From NCBI GenBank assembly GCA_014607495.2, contig CP053166.1, positions 12,108,455 through 12,172,454 of the forward strand: a stretch of 64,000 bases of DNA, in the 5' to 3' direction. This document shows positions 24,878 to 37,400 of the stretch, piece after piece; position 1 is the first letter of the stretch, and each line of letters begins with the position of its first letter. Origin of the DNA: Carposina sasakii. Its lineage: Eukaryota; Arthropoda; Insecta; Lepidoptera; Carposinidae. The notes beneath the pieces are model-generated. The model was given only the letters and a program-made list of their open reading frames with translations, made no database searches and was not told the origin of the DNA. Made by a program: the position numbers and the translations under genes.

Positions 24878-25362
24878 GTTTCCGGGAGGCGGGTAGCATC
24901 GCTTCCTGTGCTGACAAACAACTAAAATCAGACTGTGGTCACCAACCCGCCTGCCCAGCGTGGTGACTATGGGCATAGCCCCCATGGCAGTAGCCTTATG
25001 GCGTGCTCTGGGGGAGGCTTACGATCAGCAGTGGACTGCAATGAGCCGATATGCAGATAATACAAGAGATGTAAGTAGGTAGGTGGCCGCGTGGTGCGGG
25101 CAGAGTAGAATTCGTACCACCCCATGTCTGCCCGTGGGTATCGTACGAGGCGATTAAGGGTTTCCGGGAGGTAGCGCCTCCCGTGTTGACAACATAGTCC
25201 AAAATACAAACTGCGGTCACCAACCCGCCTGCCCAGCGTGGTGACTATGGGCAAATACCCCCCATGGCAGTCTTGTGACGTGCCCTGGGGGAGGCCTACG
25301 ACCAGCAGTGGACTGCAATGAGCCGATATGCAGATAATACAAGAGATGTAAGTAGGTAGGTA
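24878..25362 (-). repeat. Tandemly duplicated ATC-anchored repeat
   Basis: Two successive copies of the unit seen at 10937, about 280 bp apart. The unique flank 'gcagataatacaagagatg' (about 25052 and 25332) is duplicated with them, showing a local tandem duplication rather than two separate insertions. Frames here are fortuitous. Confidence 0.7.
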
Positions 25363-25371
25363 CTTACGCAG

Positions 25372-25545
25372 GGCGTAACAAAAAGGGTATGTTAAGCGAA
25401 ATGCTTAGATATACATACGAGTAGGTATAGCCCAATTTAAAGTCGAAATCACGTGTTTATTTTTTCAAGTTTGTATGAATATGAACATTCCTGGGTTGTC
25501 TAGGTAATTCAAGTAAGTGGCATATTTCGAAAATTATTGTGATTT
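25372..25545 (+). mobile_element. Fragment of the fold-back MITE family
   Basis: 'cagggcgtaacaaaaagggt' and 'atgttaagcgaaatgct' match the left end of 19378-19646; the right end is missing. The following 25546-25800 is TACC/TAGG-rich low complexity without other features. Confidence 0.55.
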
Positions 25546-25800
25546 TAGCCAGTTGAAACCGATATAACTACAGAGGAGTCCTGTCCTGTCTGTAAGTATA
25601 GTTATATACTTACTTAAGTATTATGATATGTAGATACCTATATCTACCTAACTAGGTACTTGAGACTACACAGACCTACCTACCTACCTATCTACGAGTA
25701 CATACGGAATGTTCCCGAAATTTAGATAGCCAGAACTGCTGGACAAAGTTTCTTTTTTTTATAAATCTAAATCTATCTATATCTTCTATACGAGTACATA

Positions 25801-26171
25801 CAGGATGTTTTTTCGGGGCCACCCTTAACGAAGGGTACATACTCTATACATCTAATAAAGTAAGTTTATGCCAAAAAATGCTGGGAAACGATGTAAATAA
25901 AAAATAAAAAAACTAGATTGGTCGAAATTTATAGTGTCTAGTGTTTATGCTAGTTTTTTCATAGACAGATATTAATTATTTCTCGTGAAAAAATCTTGCT
26001 ATGCGCGTCTATGTGCATTTATGCAGAAAAACGCAGTATATTTACTCAACTTTAGACCCTAATGTTTTGGAAACCAGACACTTCCCAGGTGTGCTTCCAT
26101 GGAGCAAAATGATCGTGATTATGAGGAGATTCCGAAGTTTTCGGGAACGTTGACGACCAAAAATCACCCTG
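25801..26171 (-). mobile_element. TA-flanked MITE, intact copy
   Basis: Starts 'caggatgtttttt' directly after TA and ends 'aaaaatcaccctg'. The termini are imperfect inverted repeats. An inverted copy of the same element sits at 26576-26959, inserted into another MITE. TA flanks suggest a Tc1/mariner-dependent element. Confidence 0.7.
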
Positions 26172-26390
26172 CAAATTGTAACGGATCGCTGTTTGTGCAC
26201 GCTAATCTCATAAACGACTGAACCGATTTCAATGCAGTTTTCAGGAATATGTTATGACAGGCCCCACTTAACATATAGGCACTTTTTATCCCGGGAAAAT
26301 GTTTTTATCCCGGATAATATCGACATTTTATTTTATTGTAGTCTGTATTATTCTGTAGTTCACTCGGACGGAGTCCCGGGCGTCCACTAG
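26172..26390 (+). mobile_element. Helitron-like fragment ending in CTAG
   Basis: It starts within 'gtttgtgcacgctaatctc' and ends 'cgggcgtccactag'. It contains the paired words 'tttttatcccgg'. It abuts the MITE on its left. Confidence 0.65.
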
Positions 26391-26394
26391 TAAA

Positions 26395-26500
26395 TAAATA
26401 AATATTCACACATTTCACAACACATTGACCTAGTCCCACACTAAGATTAAGACCCTAAGGTCTTGTATCGTGGGTACCTACTACGTAAGCAACGATATAT
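26395..26500 (+). repeat. Dispersed repeat shared with 10850-10936
   Basis: 'cctagtcccacactaagat' and 'aaggtcttgtatcgtgggta' match the earlier copy. Confidence 0.55.
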
Positions 26501-26516
26501 CAATACATAGATAAGT

Positions 26517-27169
26517 ATACAGGGTGTAACAGAAAGGGTATGTAAGGCGAAAAGCTGTATAAATAGCCCACTATACAGAATGATTTTTGGTCGTCAACGT
26601 TCCCGAAAACTACGGAATCTCCTCATCATCACGATCATTTTTCTCCATGGAAGCATACCTGGGAAGTGTCTGGTTTCCAAAATATTAGGGTCCAAAGTTG
26701 AGTAAATAGACTGCGTTTTTCTGCATAAATGCACATAGACGCGCGTAGCAGGATTTTTTCACGAAAAATAATTAATATCTGTCTATAAAAAAACTAACAT
26801 AAACACTAGACACTATAAATTTCGCACGATCAAGGAATTTAAAAAAAAATTTCAAAAAAAAAATTTTTTTTTCCCAGCATTTTTTTTGTCATAAACTTAC
26901 TTTATTTCATGTATAGAATACGTACCCTTCGTTAAAGGTGGCCACAAAAAAACACCCTGTAGAGAACCTATTTCCAAAATTTGAGACGCGAAATCACATT
27001 TTTATTTTTCAAGATTGTATGAAAATTCCTGAGATATTTAATAATTCTCCATACTATTGGGAAAAATAAACATGTGATTTCGGATCTCAAACTTTGTGGA
27101 TAGGTTCTCTATAGTGGGGTATTTACATAGCTTTTCGCTTAACATACCCTTTTTGTTACACCCTGTATA
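26517..27169. mobile_element. Fold-back MITE split by a second MITE
   Basis: The outer element has the same ends as 19378-19646 ('tatacagggtgtaacag' and 'gttacaccctgtata'). Its reading from 'gcccactata' resumes exactly at 'agagaacctattt' after 26960, so the 384 bp between are an insertion. Confidence 0.8.
26576..26959 (+). mobile_element. Inner TA-flanked MITE nested in another MITE
   Basis: Begins 'cagaatgatttttgg' and ends 'aaaacaccctg', with TA at 26574-26575 and 26960-26961 as the target duplication. It is the inverted relative of 25801-26171. Confidence 0.8.
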
Positions 27170-27297
27170 AACATCGATGAGTCGGAAACAAACATCGATA
27201 TTCATCACATCAATGTTTGCACCTACCGGGATTCGAACCCAGGACCTATGGCGCCGCAGGCAGGACCATCCACTACCAACTACACGAATCGGCCGTC
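27170..27297 (-). mobile_element. tRNA-derived SINE (HaSE-like), well-preserved head
   Basis: On the minus strand an A-box-like 'gtgtagttggtagt' (complement of about 27274-27287) precedes B box 'gggttcgaatccc', followed by 'gcaaacattgatgtgatgaa'. This is the classic pol III head plus tail of lepidopteran tRNA-SINEs. The tail matches 2200-2235. Confidence 0.7.
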
Positions 27298-30200
27298 TGT
27301 ATGCTAAGGATCAGTGCCAAATTATTCAATATTACCTAGGTAATTCAATAAAAAATGTCTCTATTATTCTGTCCAATACAATCATAGCTTATTTCTTAAG
27401 CCATAATTTAAACGCGTAATAAAATTCATATGGCATCTCATACGCAGGTTTGCGATACATTATTTTAATTTGACATTTATACGGTGACAAAATATTGATA
27501 CAAGTGTACATTTCTCTCATTCATTATGTATGTATGTTCTTGTGAAACAGGCAGGCGCATTTTTAACCTACCTCCTTTCATTACAATACCTATGAATAGC
27601 TATGATGTTAGTAGTTAGATACAGAATGTAATATTAAAAATATTAATTAGATTATTTGCTTAGAAGAGCATCGCTTGATAGTTCAATTTAGGTAAAAGTA
27701 CTTACCTATGTAGGTATATATAAAGTAGGTAAATTTATCTATTGCCTTTCCTATAGCTAGATAGAACATTCAAATTCCCATTAATACCTTGCTCTCTCCA
27801 TGGTAAATATTTTTTGGAATATTTTTAATTGAGGTAAGAGTCCCATGAAAGTAATCCCACCCGACCCGGGTAACCAGATACCCAGATTCAGTAGGTACAA
27901 CTAGCGCCATCTACAATCAAACAATTGAACTACACTTTAACAGCTCACTAAACTTGGTAGCGATAGCAGATTCTATTTGCTAATATTAGACTTAATCGCC
28001 TATATCGTAGATAATTGCAAATCGATTTGTTGACATGCTAAACAATCAGCCTTATAGAAGCTATTTAAATTACTTAACGACCCTAAAAAAAAGTTTAACG
28101 TCCACGCGGTCTCCCGTTCACAATCCGTGTTTGCGGAAGCAATTTCGCGAAAATGCCACAATTTATTTAAAAATTACCCTTGTTTGTGTCGGTAAATATT
28201 TACATGTTTGGTTTACGATAATAGCAACGTCAGGTAACGGCTAGCGAACCTATTTGCCATCAGTACATAATATTATTATTTAATATTTACAGTCACAATG
28301 TAAAGTTTACCATATAATATTTGTTAAGTATGCTCCTCTTTTGAAAGTTTTATTTGCTCCTTACATATATGGCTCTTTAATCATAGGCAAATTTGAATGC
28401 TGTGTAGTCTTAATACCATTTAAACAGTTGAAGTTTGTTATTATTGTTGTGGATTATCTATGTTTATGTTGTGTACCTACCTACGTAATGTTAATTTGCA
28501 CAAAGATTTTATTAGGTACCTGTAAAATTTCTTTTTCATAAGCTCTTAGATCATATTGCACATGCGATTTAAAAATGCGTTTTTCATGTAGATATAAATT
28601 CAAGTCATGCAAACTTTTTGGATACCTACGTTTTATATAGATGGGCTATATTCATAATATTTCGCTTAACTATACCTACCCCTTCTGTTAGGTACATCCT
28701 GTATAAATTGAAAGATCTAAGGAGCGAAGTATGAAATAGATTTGGCCAAATTGTATTTTACTTAGGTTGTAAGTAAGTAGTTATAATGTTACTGTTATCC
28801 GAAATACTAAGACCAATCTCCATTGAAAAATCAGAGGTGGATTAGCCCATTGGTATCCCATCTAGAAAAAGCATATGTATATGTAGGTATGGACAACCTG
28901 CAATAATTACAGACAGATGTCTAAGTTTCTAGAATCAGTTAATAGAACCTAGATGAGAAACTTGACTTCTTCGTTATTAACAACTCGCTTAGCTTTGGGC
29001 AAAATCTTACCTCTCCTCACTTCTGTCTTTTAACAAGTTACCGACCTGTGATCTCTTCATTTACACACGGTAAGTAATAGTTAATTTATCCAGTACATTG
29101 TACTAGCATTATAAATATGTATCTATCCAATCATTGACAGCCCAATCGTAATTGTAGAATTGCCTTAATCAATTTACAAGTGTTGACTTGACTCCTACAG
29201 CGCCGCCGAGCGCACTCCTCGATCGCAAAGTCCAACTACAAACAATATCATCATAGTATTTGTGTAGAAACAACAAATTTGTAGCCAGCTTTAAATGCAA
29301 GCCCAAACGGGCACACACTCACTCTGTGTGCAGAGACAATATGTACCAAACTCTACTACAATCTTAAGCAACGCGACAAAATGAATCTCCGTTCGCGACT
29401 GATACGACCCAATTCAAACATAGTCACCGCCATTTTGTTCCGTCAACCGGCTATCTCACCCTGTGCTGATGCACAAAAATCAACCCAAAAGCGACATGGA
29501 TAGACTCCAAATAGAACAAAGGCTGGTCAAGTAGAAACATCGGAAAATTAAGGGCGAACCAGACACGATTCTGTTTGCAGTCTAACGTGGTCCCACGGCG
29601 AAGTTCCAAATATTTGACGTGTCAATTTTGTGAATGTTGACCGAGAATTGCGGTTAATATCCCCGACCCAACTGACTCGTGCACGGCCACCCTTTAATTA
29701 AATGACTGAAATACATATAACATGTAGTCCAATTGTTAATTTATTAATTTCAGTCTCCAGGCTCGAAATCAGTTATTCCATTACGATTGTTGAACATCGC
29801 AACTGCCAGCATGTGTATTTAGGTGAAGCTTTTTTTTTCATTTTTCATTTCGCACTCAAGAAATTTACAACTTTGCAGCCAGCCCCTAAATGCTGACACT
29901 TGCAATAGCCGACAATTATCTCGCCCCGGGATAAAACAATAACAAACAAATCGATTGTAAAGACAAAAAACATTGTTACGGCTTGTTAGGGCATGCTCGT
30001 TACCGCGGCTATTTATTTTCGAGTGGCAACACCGAGAGAGTCTATAAACAAAAAACACTCTGCAACTGTTTTTAGTGACAACAATGCGTAGCTCTTGTAG
30101 CTAGTGTTAGAAGTTTGGATGGTACTTACTTTCGCGGAGGTATCGTAGGGGCCCTGGTTCAGTATATTTTCATTGTGTGCTTTTAATTTTGAGTGCGCGA

Positions 30201-30519
30201 ACTAGCTCGCTCTCTCGGGACGTATGTTTGCGAGGGTAATATTTGCTTCCGCTGTATAATTCAGCTGGCCGCCATATTTGCCAAAGAGCAATCATTTTAA
30301 TATCGTCAGCCATCACATTAGGGCGTACTTACAACGCTGGATGGATTAATTTTTCAATTATCATTATGCTTTTTGAGAATATGTACCCATGTTTATGTAA
30401 CATTTTTGATGATTTACTTACCGGCTTTAAATTATTAATTAAATTTAGGTGGTTATATTTTATTAAGTACCCACTTACTTACATAAGTACATACTGAACT
30501 ACAGGATCATAAAGTAGGT
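27298..30519. other. Low-repeat intergenic block, no gene recognised
   Basis: Apart from a short MITE fragment at about 28640-28705, I found none of the repeats that crowd the neighbouring DNA. From 29150 to 30250 base composition is more even, with CpG-containing words ('agcgccgccgagcgcactcc', 'accgccattttgttccgtc') and GCCAT-type motifs. No exon can be defined. This could be host regulatory DNA or a distant untranslated exon. Confidence 0.35.
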
Positions 30520-30682
30520 CCCGCAGCGACATTTCGCATAGAGGGGACAGATGTAAATGATCAGGTAACAAATTGCTAGTTTATCAACTGAGATAATGCC
30601 CGACTTCCTTGCATGAAACGACATGTAGTAGGTACGACAGGCAGCTGAAGTTATTCTAGTGAAGCCCCGCATCAGTACAGGA
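30520..30682 (+). repeat. Dispersed repeat ('gaagccccgcatcag' family)
   Basis: Second clear copy of the unit at 23800-23972, ending in 'attctagtgaagccccgc' and 'atcagtacagg'. Confidence 0.6.
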
Positions 30683-31351
30683 GTTTTGATTAAGTAGGTA
30701 GTCAGATACCTAAATGTGCCTACCTAAAAGCCTAGGTATGGTATCTAAATAATTGTAATGTAAGTAGGTAGACGACCCACCTAAGTATACCTACCTATGT
30801 GCATACAAAGGTGGCTATCTACGCACGAAATAGGTAGGTATCACTTACTAAGTAGGTAATAAATATTGTTACCTACGCTAGATATCTATAATATATATAG
30901 CTTACATGCTTAGGAATAGTTAGAGACCATTTTCTATCCTTGTATTTGCAAAATGGTTATCATAACTGAGAACACTACGACTGGAACAACAGAGTGGGAA
31001 AAATTTGCTATTCTGGTAATCCTAATTTGTCCCGTAAATCCACCTCACTAGTGGGACAGAGTGAGTCGGTGTAAATTTCGCAGTAGAATCTGACCCACCA
31101 CGTTTTCCTAAAATGTAACATTTTCCAGAAATGTACCAAATTTTTAAGGCGTTCTACTGTACCCCACCAGTGGGGCAGCTTGGAGGATAAAATAAAATTA
31201 TCCAGCTATGAGACTCTTTAACAACTCTTTAACTTTACTCTGTATCTACCTATATATTGTAGTAGATACGTACTCGGCATGCCAGTTACGAGTAGGTACA
31301 CGATGCTCGATGTCCCTACCTCAAAAATTGTGTCCATTTCCCTACACTCTG
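30683..31351. other. TAGG/TACC-rich intergenic DNA
   Basis: Many scattered 'taggtaggta' words (30690-30870) form low-complexity sequence; no gene. Near 31050-31180 paired words 'cactagtgggacag' and 'caccagtggggcag' occur about 120 bp apart. Confidence 0.4.
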
Positions 31352-31445
31352 GTCATCATCATCAGATCAGCCTATTGCAGTCCACTGCTGAACATAGGCA
31401 TCCTCTAGCTCACGTCACAAGGTTTTTGGAGTCACCACGCTGGGC
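31352..31445 (+). repeat. Degraded copy of the ATC-anchored repeat
   Basis: 'gcagtccactgctgaacata' and 'gtcaccacgctggg' identify it; the centre has been lost. Confidence 0.55.
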
Positions 31446-32100
31446 CTCTCACTTACCTACGCTATGCAGTCTTTATAGATCTTGGGACAAAAATCTGGGG
31501 CTATAGAATTGGATCTGGAGTCTTATGAACAGGTCCACTGATGATTGAGTAGGCTATATGCCCACCAAGTGAGCGCTCACCTAATAGAGCATTTATGCCC
31601 ATTTGCACCAAATGAGTAAACCCTGGTTACTCAAACCACAGAAATATGATAATGCTCAAACATAAAAAAATAAGCCGATATTTAGGAGCATGGCATGAAC
31701 CTCTTTTGGAATGAAAGAATGGATTATCGACAAATCGATTCAAAAAGGGGTCTAGTTTGTGCTTATGGAAAAATAAAACCACATGAAAAATCAATACCGA
31801 ATGTGTAAAACAAACACCCTGCCTATGAACATTTGCATCAGAAAGTTCAATGTTATACAAGTACCGCCATCTGTGGGTGAGACAACTAACTAGTATTTTA
31901 TATAGGTGTATAACATATCATTAGTTCATTTCGTTTTTAATAGGTGGAGCTTAAAAAGCATAGCGTAAGATCACCAAAGAACTTTCCCTTTGCTGTCTCC
32001 CTATTTTGATGTAATAATGCACTCAGCAGATCAATGAAATCAATAAGGATCATAACGCAATAAACCATTTCACCATACAGCAGCCCACTTGTGTCTAGTT
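31446..32100. other. Intergenic DNA, nothing recognised
   Basis: No supported gene or repeat seen. Confidence 0.4.
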
Positions 32101-32331
32101 CCTCTACTTGTATCACACTAATATAAAGGTGAAAGTTTGTGAGTGTGTGTTTGTTACTTCTTCACGTCTAGCGGCTAAAGCGATTTCAATAAAATTTGGC
32201 GTGGTGTTAGCTGACACCCTGGATTAACACATAGGCCACTTTTTATCACGGGAAAATATTTTTATCCCGGATAATTACGACATTTTGTTTATTCTGCAGT
32301 CCATGTGGACAGAGTCGCGGGCAACAGCTAG
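32101..32331 (+). mobile_element. Helitron-like element ending in CTAG
   Basis: It starts near 'tcacactaatataaaggtg' and ends 'gtcgcgggcaacagctag'. The central 'aggccactttttatcacg' matches the other copies. It appears nearly complete at about 230 bp. Confidence 0.65.
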
Positions 32332-32336
32332 TAAAA

Positions 32337-33682
32337 TGATAAACTTCAAGTCTGTATTTTATAAATATTTATTTGAATGATAAAATGTTTCATACATAAA
32401 GCCTATGATTGCTCCATAATTTGTTCATACACAATTTTTTAAATATCTTTCCATGGTTTTTAAAACTCAAAATACCTTGAATGTACATAGTAATATTAGT
32501 TTACCCAGATTAAGAACGGAGGCATAATTTTTTAAGAAATACAGCAGTTTTAGTAATACTTACATAACTTTGAAGTAGTTATTAAATTTCCAAATTGTAA
32601 ATTATAAATATTATTAAAAAATGATTTTTTTTTTCACCCGAGTGAGATTGTTAATATAAGTAATATATTTCACGTTAGTACTTAAAATTATAATAATATA
32701 ACATTAATTTTGATGTATGGACTAATTGTTAATCTTATGAGAAAAATAATTTTAATGCTTACAGAAAAAAACGGACTAAAGAAATTGCTTACCACTTTTT
32801 GAAAAACAATGAAAAAATATATTTATCGTGCAAAATAACACAAATAACTTATCAGTTATTTTCTAATAGTAATTAAAAGTTAAATACTTAGTCTAAATGA
32901 GAAATCGTAATATTTGAGACCTAAAAAAGTTTAAATGAATTTGTTTGAAAAAATTATTGACACGTGACTTGTGGATTTCAACAGAGAGCGAAACGATACA
33001 CACAAATACAGATCGATATTTAGATCAGAAGCGTCAGAATCATAAAAAAACAATAATGTTTAATGTTCTCATTAAAATAATTAATATTATAGTAGATAGA
33101 TAGTTGCCCCATGATCCGATGTTTTCTTTTTTTTTCAATCAACACTTTAGTTGTTACAGATAAACAAGGTAAATAATGGGCACTTACTTCTTATGATAAT
33201 TAGCTTTTATAATTCTTAGATATAGATCATATATCAACACTGTAAATGCTTTGACGCATTATATCAGAAAACTTATATTGTAACTTAGGACAAAATCTAT
33301 TAACACACAAAACTACTAAGAGCTCATAAAAAATAAGGTGAACTTCAAATACGTAAAATAAATTTGTGACCCAATTTTGTACTCAAAATGGCGGAATAAT
33401 TTATGGCCACGATCTTTTTATCTCTTACCTAATTTCATGATAAATTAATAGTTATTTAAAATCTAACAAAAATACCCATCATTAAACTTAAAATTATCTT
33501 AAAAACTAAGATTGTTTGCTCCATAATCTCGTTAAAATTAATATCCTTAGGTACTGCACTGTGAACTGAAAAGATAAAATAGCTTTATTAAAAATAACTA
33601 ATGAAGATGATACTAAAGTACGCACGTGAGCTACGAAGCATTTTGTACAATGACCTTTCATTGTCTCTTTCTTATTCTTACC
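32337..33682. other. AT-rich intergenic DNA, nothing recognised
   Basis: Only a short relic of the tRNA-like repeat ('ttcacccgagtgag', 32632-32645) is visible. Confidence 0.4.
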
Positions 33683-34075
33683 TATTATAAAATTATTAAT
33701 AAAGAAATGGAAAAAATTCCTCACCCGGGTGGGAATCGAACCCACGACCTCTGCATTCCGCGTGTCAGTGCTCTAACCACTGAGCCACCGGGTCAATTAC
33801 TCGCCGAGATTTGGCTAGTGTATAGCTATCGGGATGAAAAATAACGTTGCCAATATGTAATTTAGAAAAGAGATGGTAAAATTCGTCATCCGTGTAATTG
33901 AACCGGTGGCTCAGTGGTTAGAGCACTGACACGCGGAATGCAGAGGTCGTGGGTTCGATTCCCACCCGGGTGAGGAATTTTTTCCATTTCTTTATTAATA
34001 ATTTTATAATATATAATATCTTGACTAAGATAAATTTATAAAAACACTTCTCCATTAATATAATCCGTTATTCTT
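33683..34075. mobile_element. Inverted pair of tRNA-headed SINE-like units
   Basis: Left arm 33683-33798 (minus) and right arm 33895-34010 (plus) are near-perfect inverted copies of about 115 bp, each with a tRNA-like head: A box 'gtggctcagtggttagagc', B box 'gggttcgattccc'. Between them lies about 96 bp of the same family's body ('gccgagatttggctagtgt'). The right copy differs near its start ('gaaccgg' against 'gacccgg'). Body sequence continues to about 34075. Confidence 0.75.
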
Positions 34076-34428
34076 ACCTAGATAAATTGTCATCAAACTC
34101 GTAACTGACCTTGAAGCGATAGGGACGACAAAACATGACAGACTATAAGATTCTTTGAACGAAATTCCTACCTAAGTAATTCTAATACTCTTTCAAACTC
34201 AGGCTATTGCTTGTTGCAATTTGGTAAAAATGAAAAAAATATCCTTTTAAATTATATGATTGGACAATATATAGGTACATATACGAGTATTAAGACTTGT
34301 ACTGGTGTCCCGTCGCGAAAGATCCGTGACATTTCCGCCCAGTGTATTAGGCGGACATAATAACATCTAGCGGACAAAATCACGTGCGTAAGGATACTTA
34401 AAAAACACTTACATAAAATAGTTCAGAA

Positions 34429-37400
34429 CTATTCAACAATCAGATCAAATCCGTCTATATCTTCACACATTGAATTGAAGCCTGCAGCCCATGCCTCCAC
34501 TTCAGCTTCCTGAAAAAATATTATTCATACATGTCAAAAAAAATTTAAACCTACAAGACATAAAAATATCCCTAACAGGGAAAGTCACTACATATTATAA
34601 AACAAAGTCGCGTGCTGCTGTCTGTCCTTCTCTATGTATGCTTAGATCTTTCAAACTAGGGAACGAATTTGCGGAATGCGGTTTTTTTAATAGATAAGAG
34701 TGATTCACGAGGAAGCTTTATAATGTATAACTAGGGACCCGCCCCGGCTTCACACGGGAGTAAATGCAGTCTCACGCGGGCGAAGCCCTAGTCTCTTATA
34801 TACTAAATATTATTTGCAGCTTACTGCTTTGGTCTATGAATAATGTTAAGGCTCATGTTATACAATTAAATTAAATGACTACCAACAAACCATGAAAAAA
34901 AATGTTTCTCTAATAGATACTTATTATTAAATATTTAGCTTAGCATAATGCAACTATCAACATACCTCTTTCTTTGTGATTTGCTCTTTCTTTGTAGGTT
35001 TCTTTTTTAAAGTCCTCTTCTTTTTAGTTTTAGGCAGTTCAAATGTAAGGTCTTGGAGGTCATCCTCACTATCTGAGTTTTCCTGTTCATCACCTTTGTC
35101 ACTGATATCATCATCATCAGAATTGGAGTTCTGATTGAATCTCACCTTTGATTTACCATAGCTTTTGCGTATTGGCTGAAACAGACAAAACAATCTATAG
35201 TAAAATGATTATTTTTTTTTTTTTTTTTTTTTTTATTTATTAAGGCAACACAACAGACACAAAGTAAAAATATTTAACATTTCGGAACAGTACAGTTTTT
35301 ACCCTAACTTAGTGTCCTAGGCGTGTATGCACAATTAATTAAGCTTAATCGAAACAGTAACATTACAAAAATTATACTAATATATTCCTGCTACAACTGC
35401 TATAAACTTACATACTACGTGCGACTACAATAAAAAACAAGACTAAGTGGAGAATACAGTTGCGTTCATGTACATGACGTAGTGCCGAGGATGCTGTGGA
35501 TATGTTTTTTGTACTGATTCACATTGCAATTAAAAATATCAATTTCGTCGTTATAAGCAATCTCATTATACTTCCGACACATTCTAGCTATAGGGTTCCA
35601 GGACGAGATATTATTCTTGTAAATAGGTAGCACAAAAGTAGGAAGGCGGCGTCGAGGATTGTATTTAGTATTCATTTGTAATTGAGAAAGAAATTCTTCA
35701 ATATTGCTATAAATAAGCCATGTTACCATTTTTTCCTCGATTTTACCCATGTGCCATAATTAGGTAGGCACATATTTAGCTGTTTGTATACAATTTAGAA
35801 TCAAGTGGTTTAGTTTTGCAACAAAATTATTAAACGGGCATTGCCTTTTGTATGAATCTTGTAATTTACCTTTACATGATGTACAACATCAATATCTTCA
35901 AACAGATGCACAGACTCCTCATCATCAGCAGTTTGCTCTTCTAGACTTGCATCGGTAGTATCTACCGGTTGTGATGGTTTCTCCACATTTTTATTTAAAA
36001 TTGGTGCATCCATTGCTTTCAGTTCTTCATAAATTCTGTTAACAACATCAGAAGATGGACCAAACTTTAATTTGGAAGGTATAACAGCTCTTGTAGGACC
36101 AGCCTGCTGGTTCAACTCCTGTAATACTCCTCTTGGCCTTAGAGACCTGACCCTCCTTTCTAAATTCTTCTTTGGTGAGATATTCTCAGAATTATTCTCA
36201 CAATCATCAAAGCCAAAGAGTGTGCTGTTAGCATCTTTGTCTTTACGAGGAGTTTTAAAAGGTACAGCATTAAGATCCTTACTGTGTTTGCGTTTAAGAG
36301 CTTCTCTTGAGTTTTCCTTGTCATTTGTTGCACTGTCTGAATTATTTGAAGTATTTTCTTTAGTAGGACTGCTAGTTGGCTTCTCAGGTGTATTGTAAGG
36401 GGATATATTTGTTACATCAAAAATAGAATTACATTTAGTGGGAGTTGCCACCTTACCTTTTTTCTTTTTGTTCAAGTTTCTCTCTGTTACTTCCTTTATA
36501 AATGACAAAATACTAGTTTGCCTTAAACTAGAAGTATTCTTGTCAAATATTTCTGGCAATGGCTCATTAGATTCAGGTACTAAATTAGTATAGACATGTT
36601 TCTTTTTCTTACTCTCTTCATTGTTAAAATAAGAACATTCAAATGCTGGTGTCAGATCAGGTTTGACATATGAATTAACATGCCATTTGATAGGTAGTTC
36701 ATTAAATTCTACCCTCCAAGGGCTTGCCTGTGGATGCCTTGCCGAAACATTCATGCTACTGCTAGCCACAGGGTCATCTCCAAAGAAACTTATATCATCT
36801 TGCAGATTCAAGGGATCAGTACTAGCTGGGGGCTTTAATTGAGGTTCCTGGACAACATCATGATGAGGGGATGCAACAGGTGAATAATTTAGCTGAATAT
36901 TTTCATCAAAATCTGCTGCAATGTCTTCTATCCTAGTAATTGTGGTGTCTTTCTTATTTTTAACAGCATTAACTTCTTCCAGAGGATTTTTTTCTGTGAC
37001 TTGGTTAGTCTGTGGTGTGTTTGTTGCTACATTTACTGATTCTGTTTCTATAGCAACTAGATTAGGTGTCTGCAAGATTTGTTTACTCTTTACTGTATTT
37101 TTCAACTGTGTCAATGTTTTCATTAAATTAGCATCATAGTTACTTTTTATAACCACTGTTCTGGGTTTTGCAGGTTTCCTTTTGACTACTGGTTTCTTTC
37201 GTTTTTTCTTCTGTGGTGCTGGTTCCTCATTTGGATCAAAAGTGAATTCATAGATATCATCTTGTTGTTTGTTCTCTTCACTAGTTTTCTTGTCTTCTAA
37301 TACTCTAAATGAAAAATTTACATTTGTAACCTTATTGTCTGAGTCAGCATTTTTATCAGCAGTTGACTTGCCATTTTTACCTTTAGATTTTAGTGCAGTT

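Noticed and set aside
24967..25254. 95- and 75-codon minus frames
   Set aside because: They lie wholly within the tandem ATC-anchored repeat; the equivalent frames are broken in other copies.
33895..33976. Possible tRNA gene in the inverted pair
   Set aside because: Anticodon stem pairing fails at two positions and a family-specific body follows, so it is tRNA-derived.
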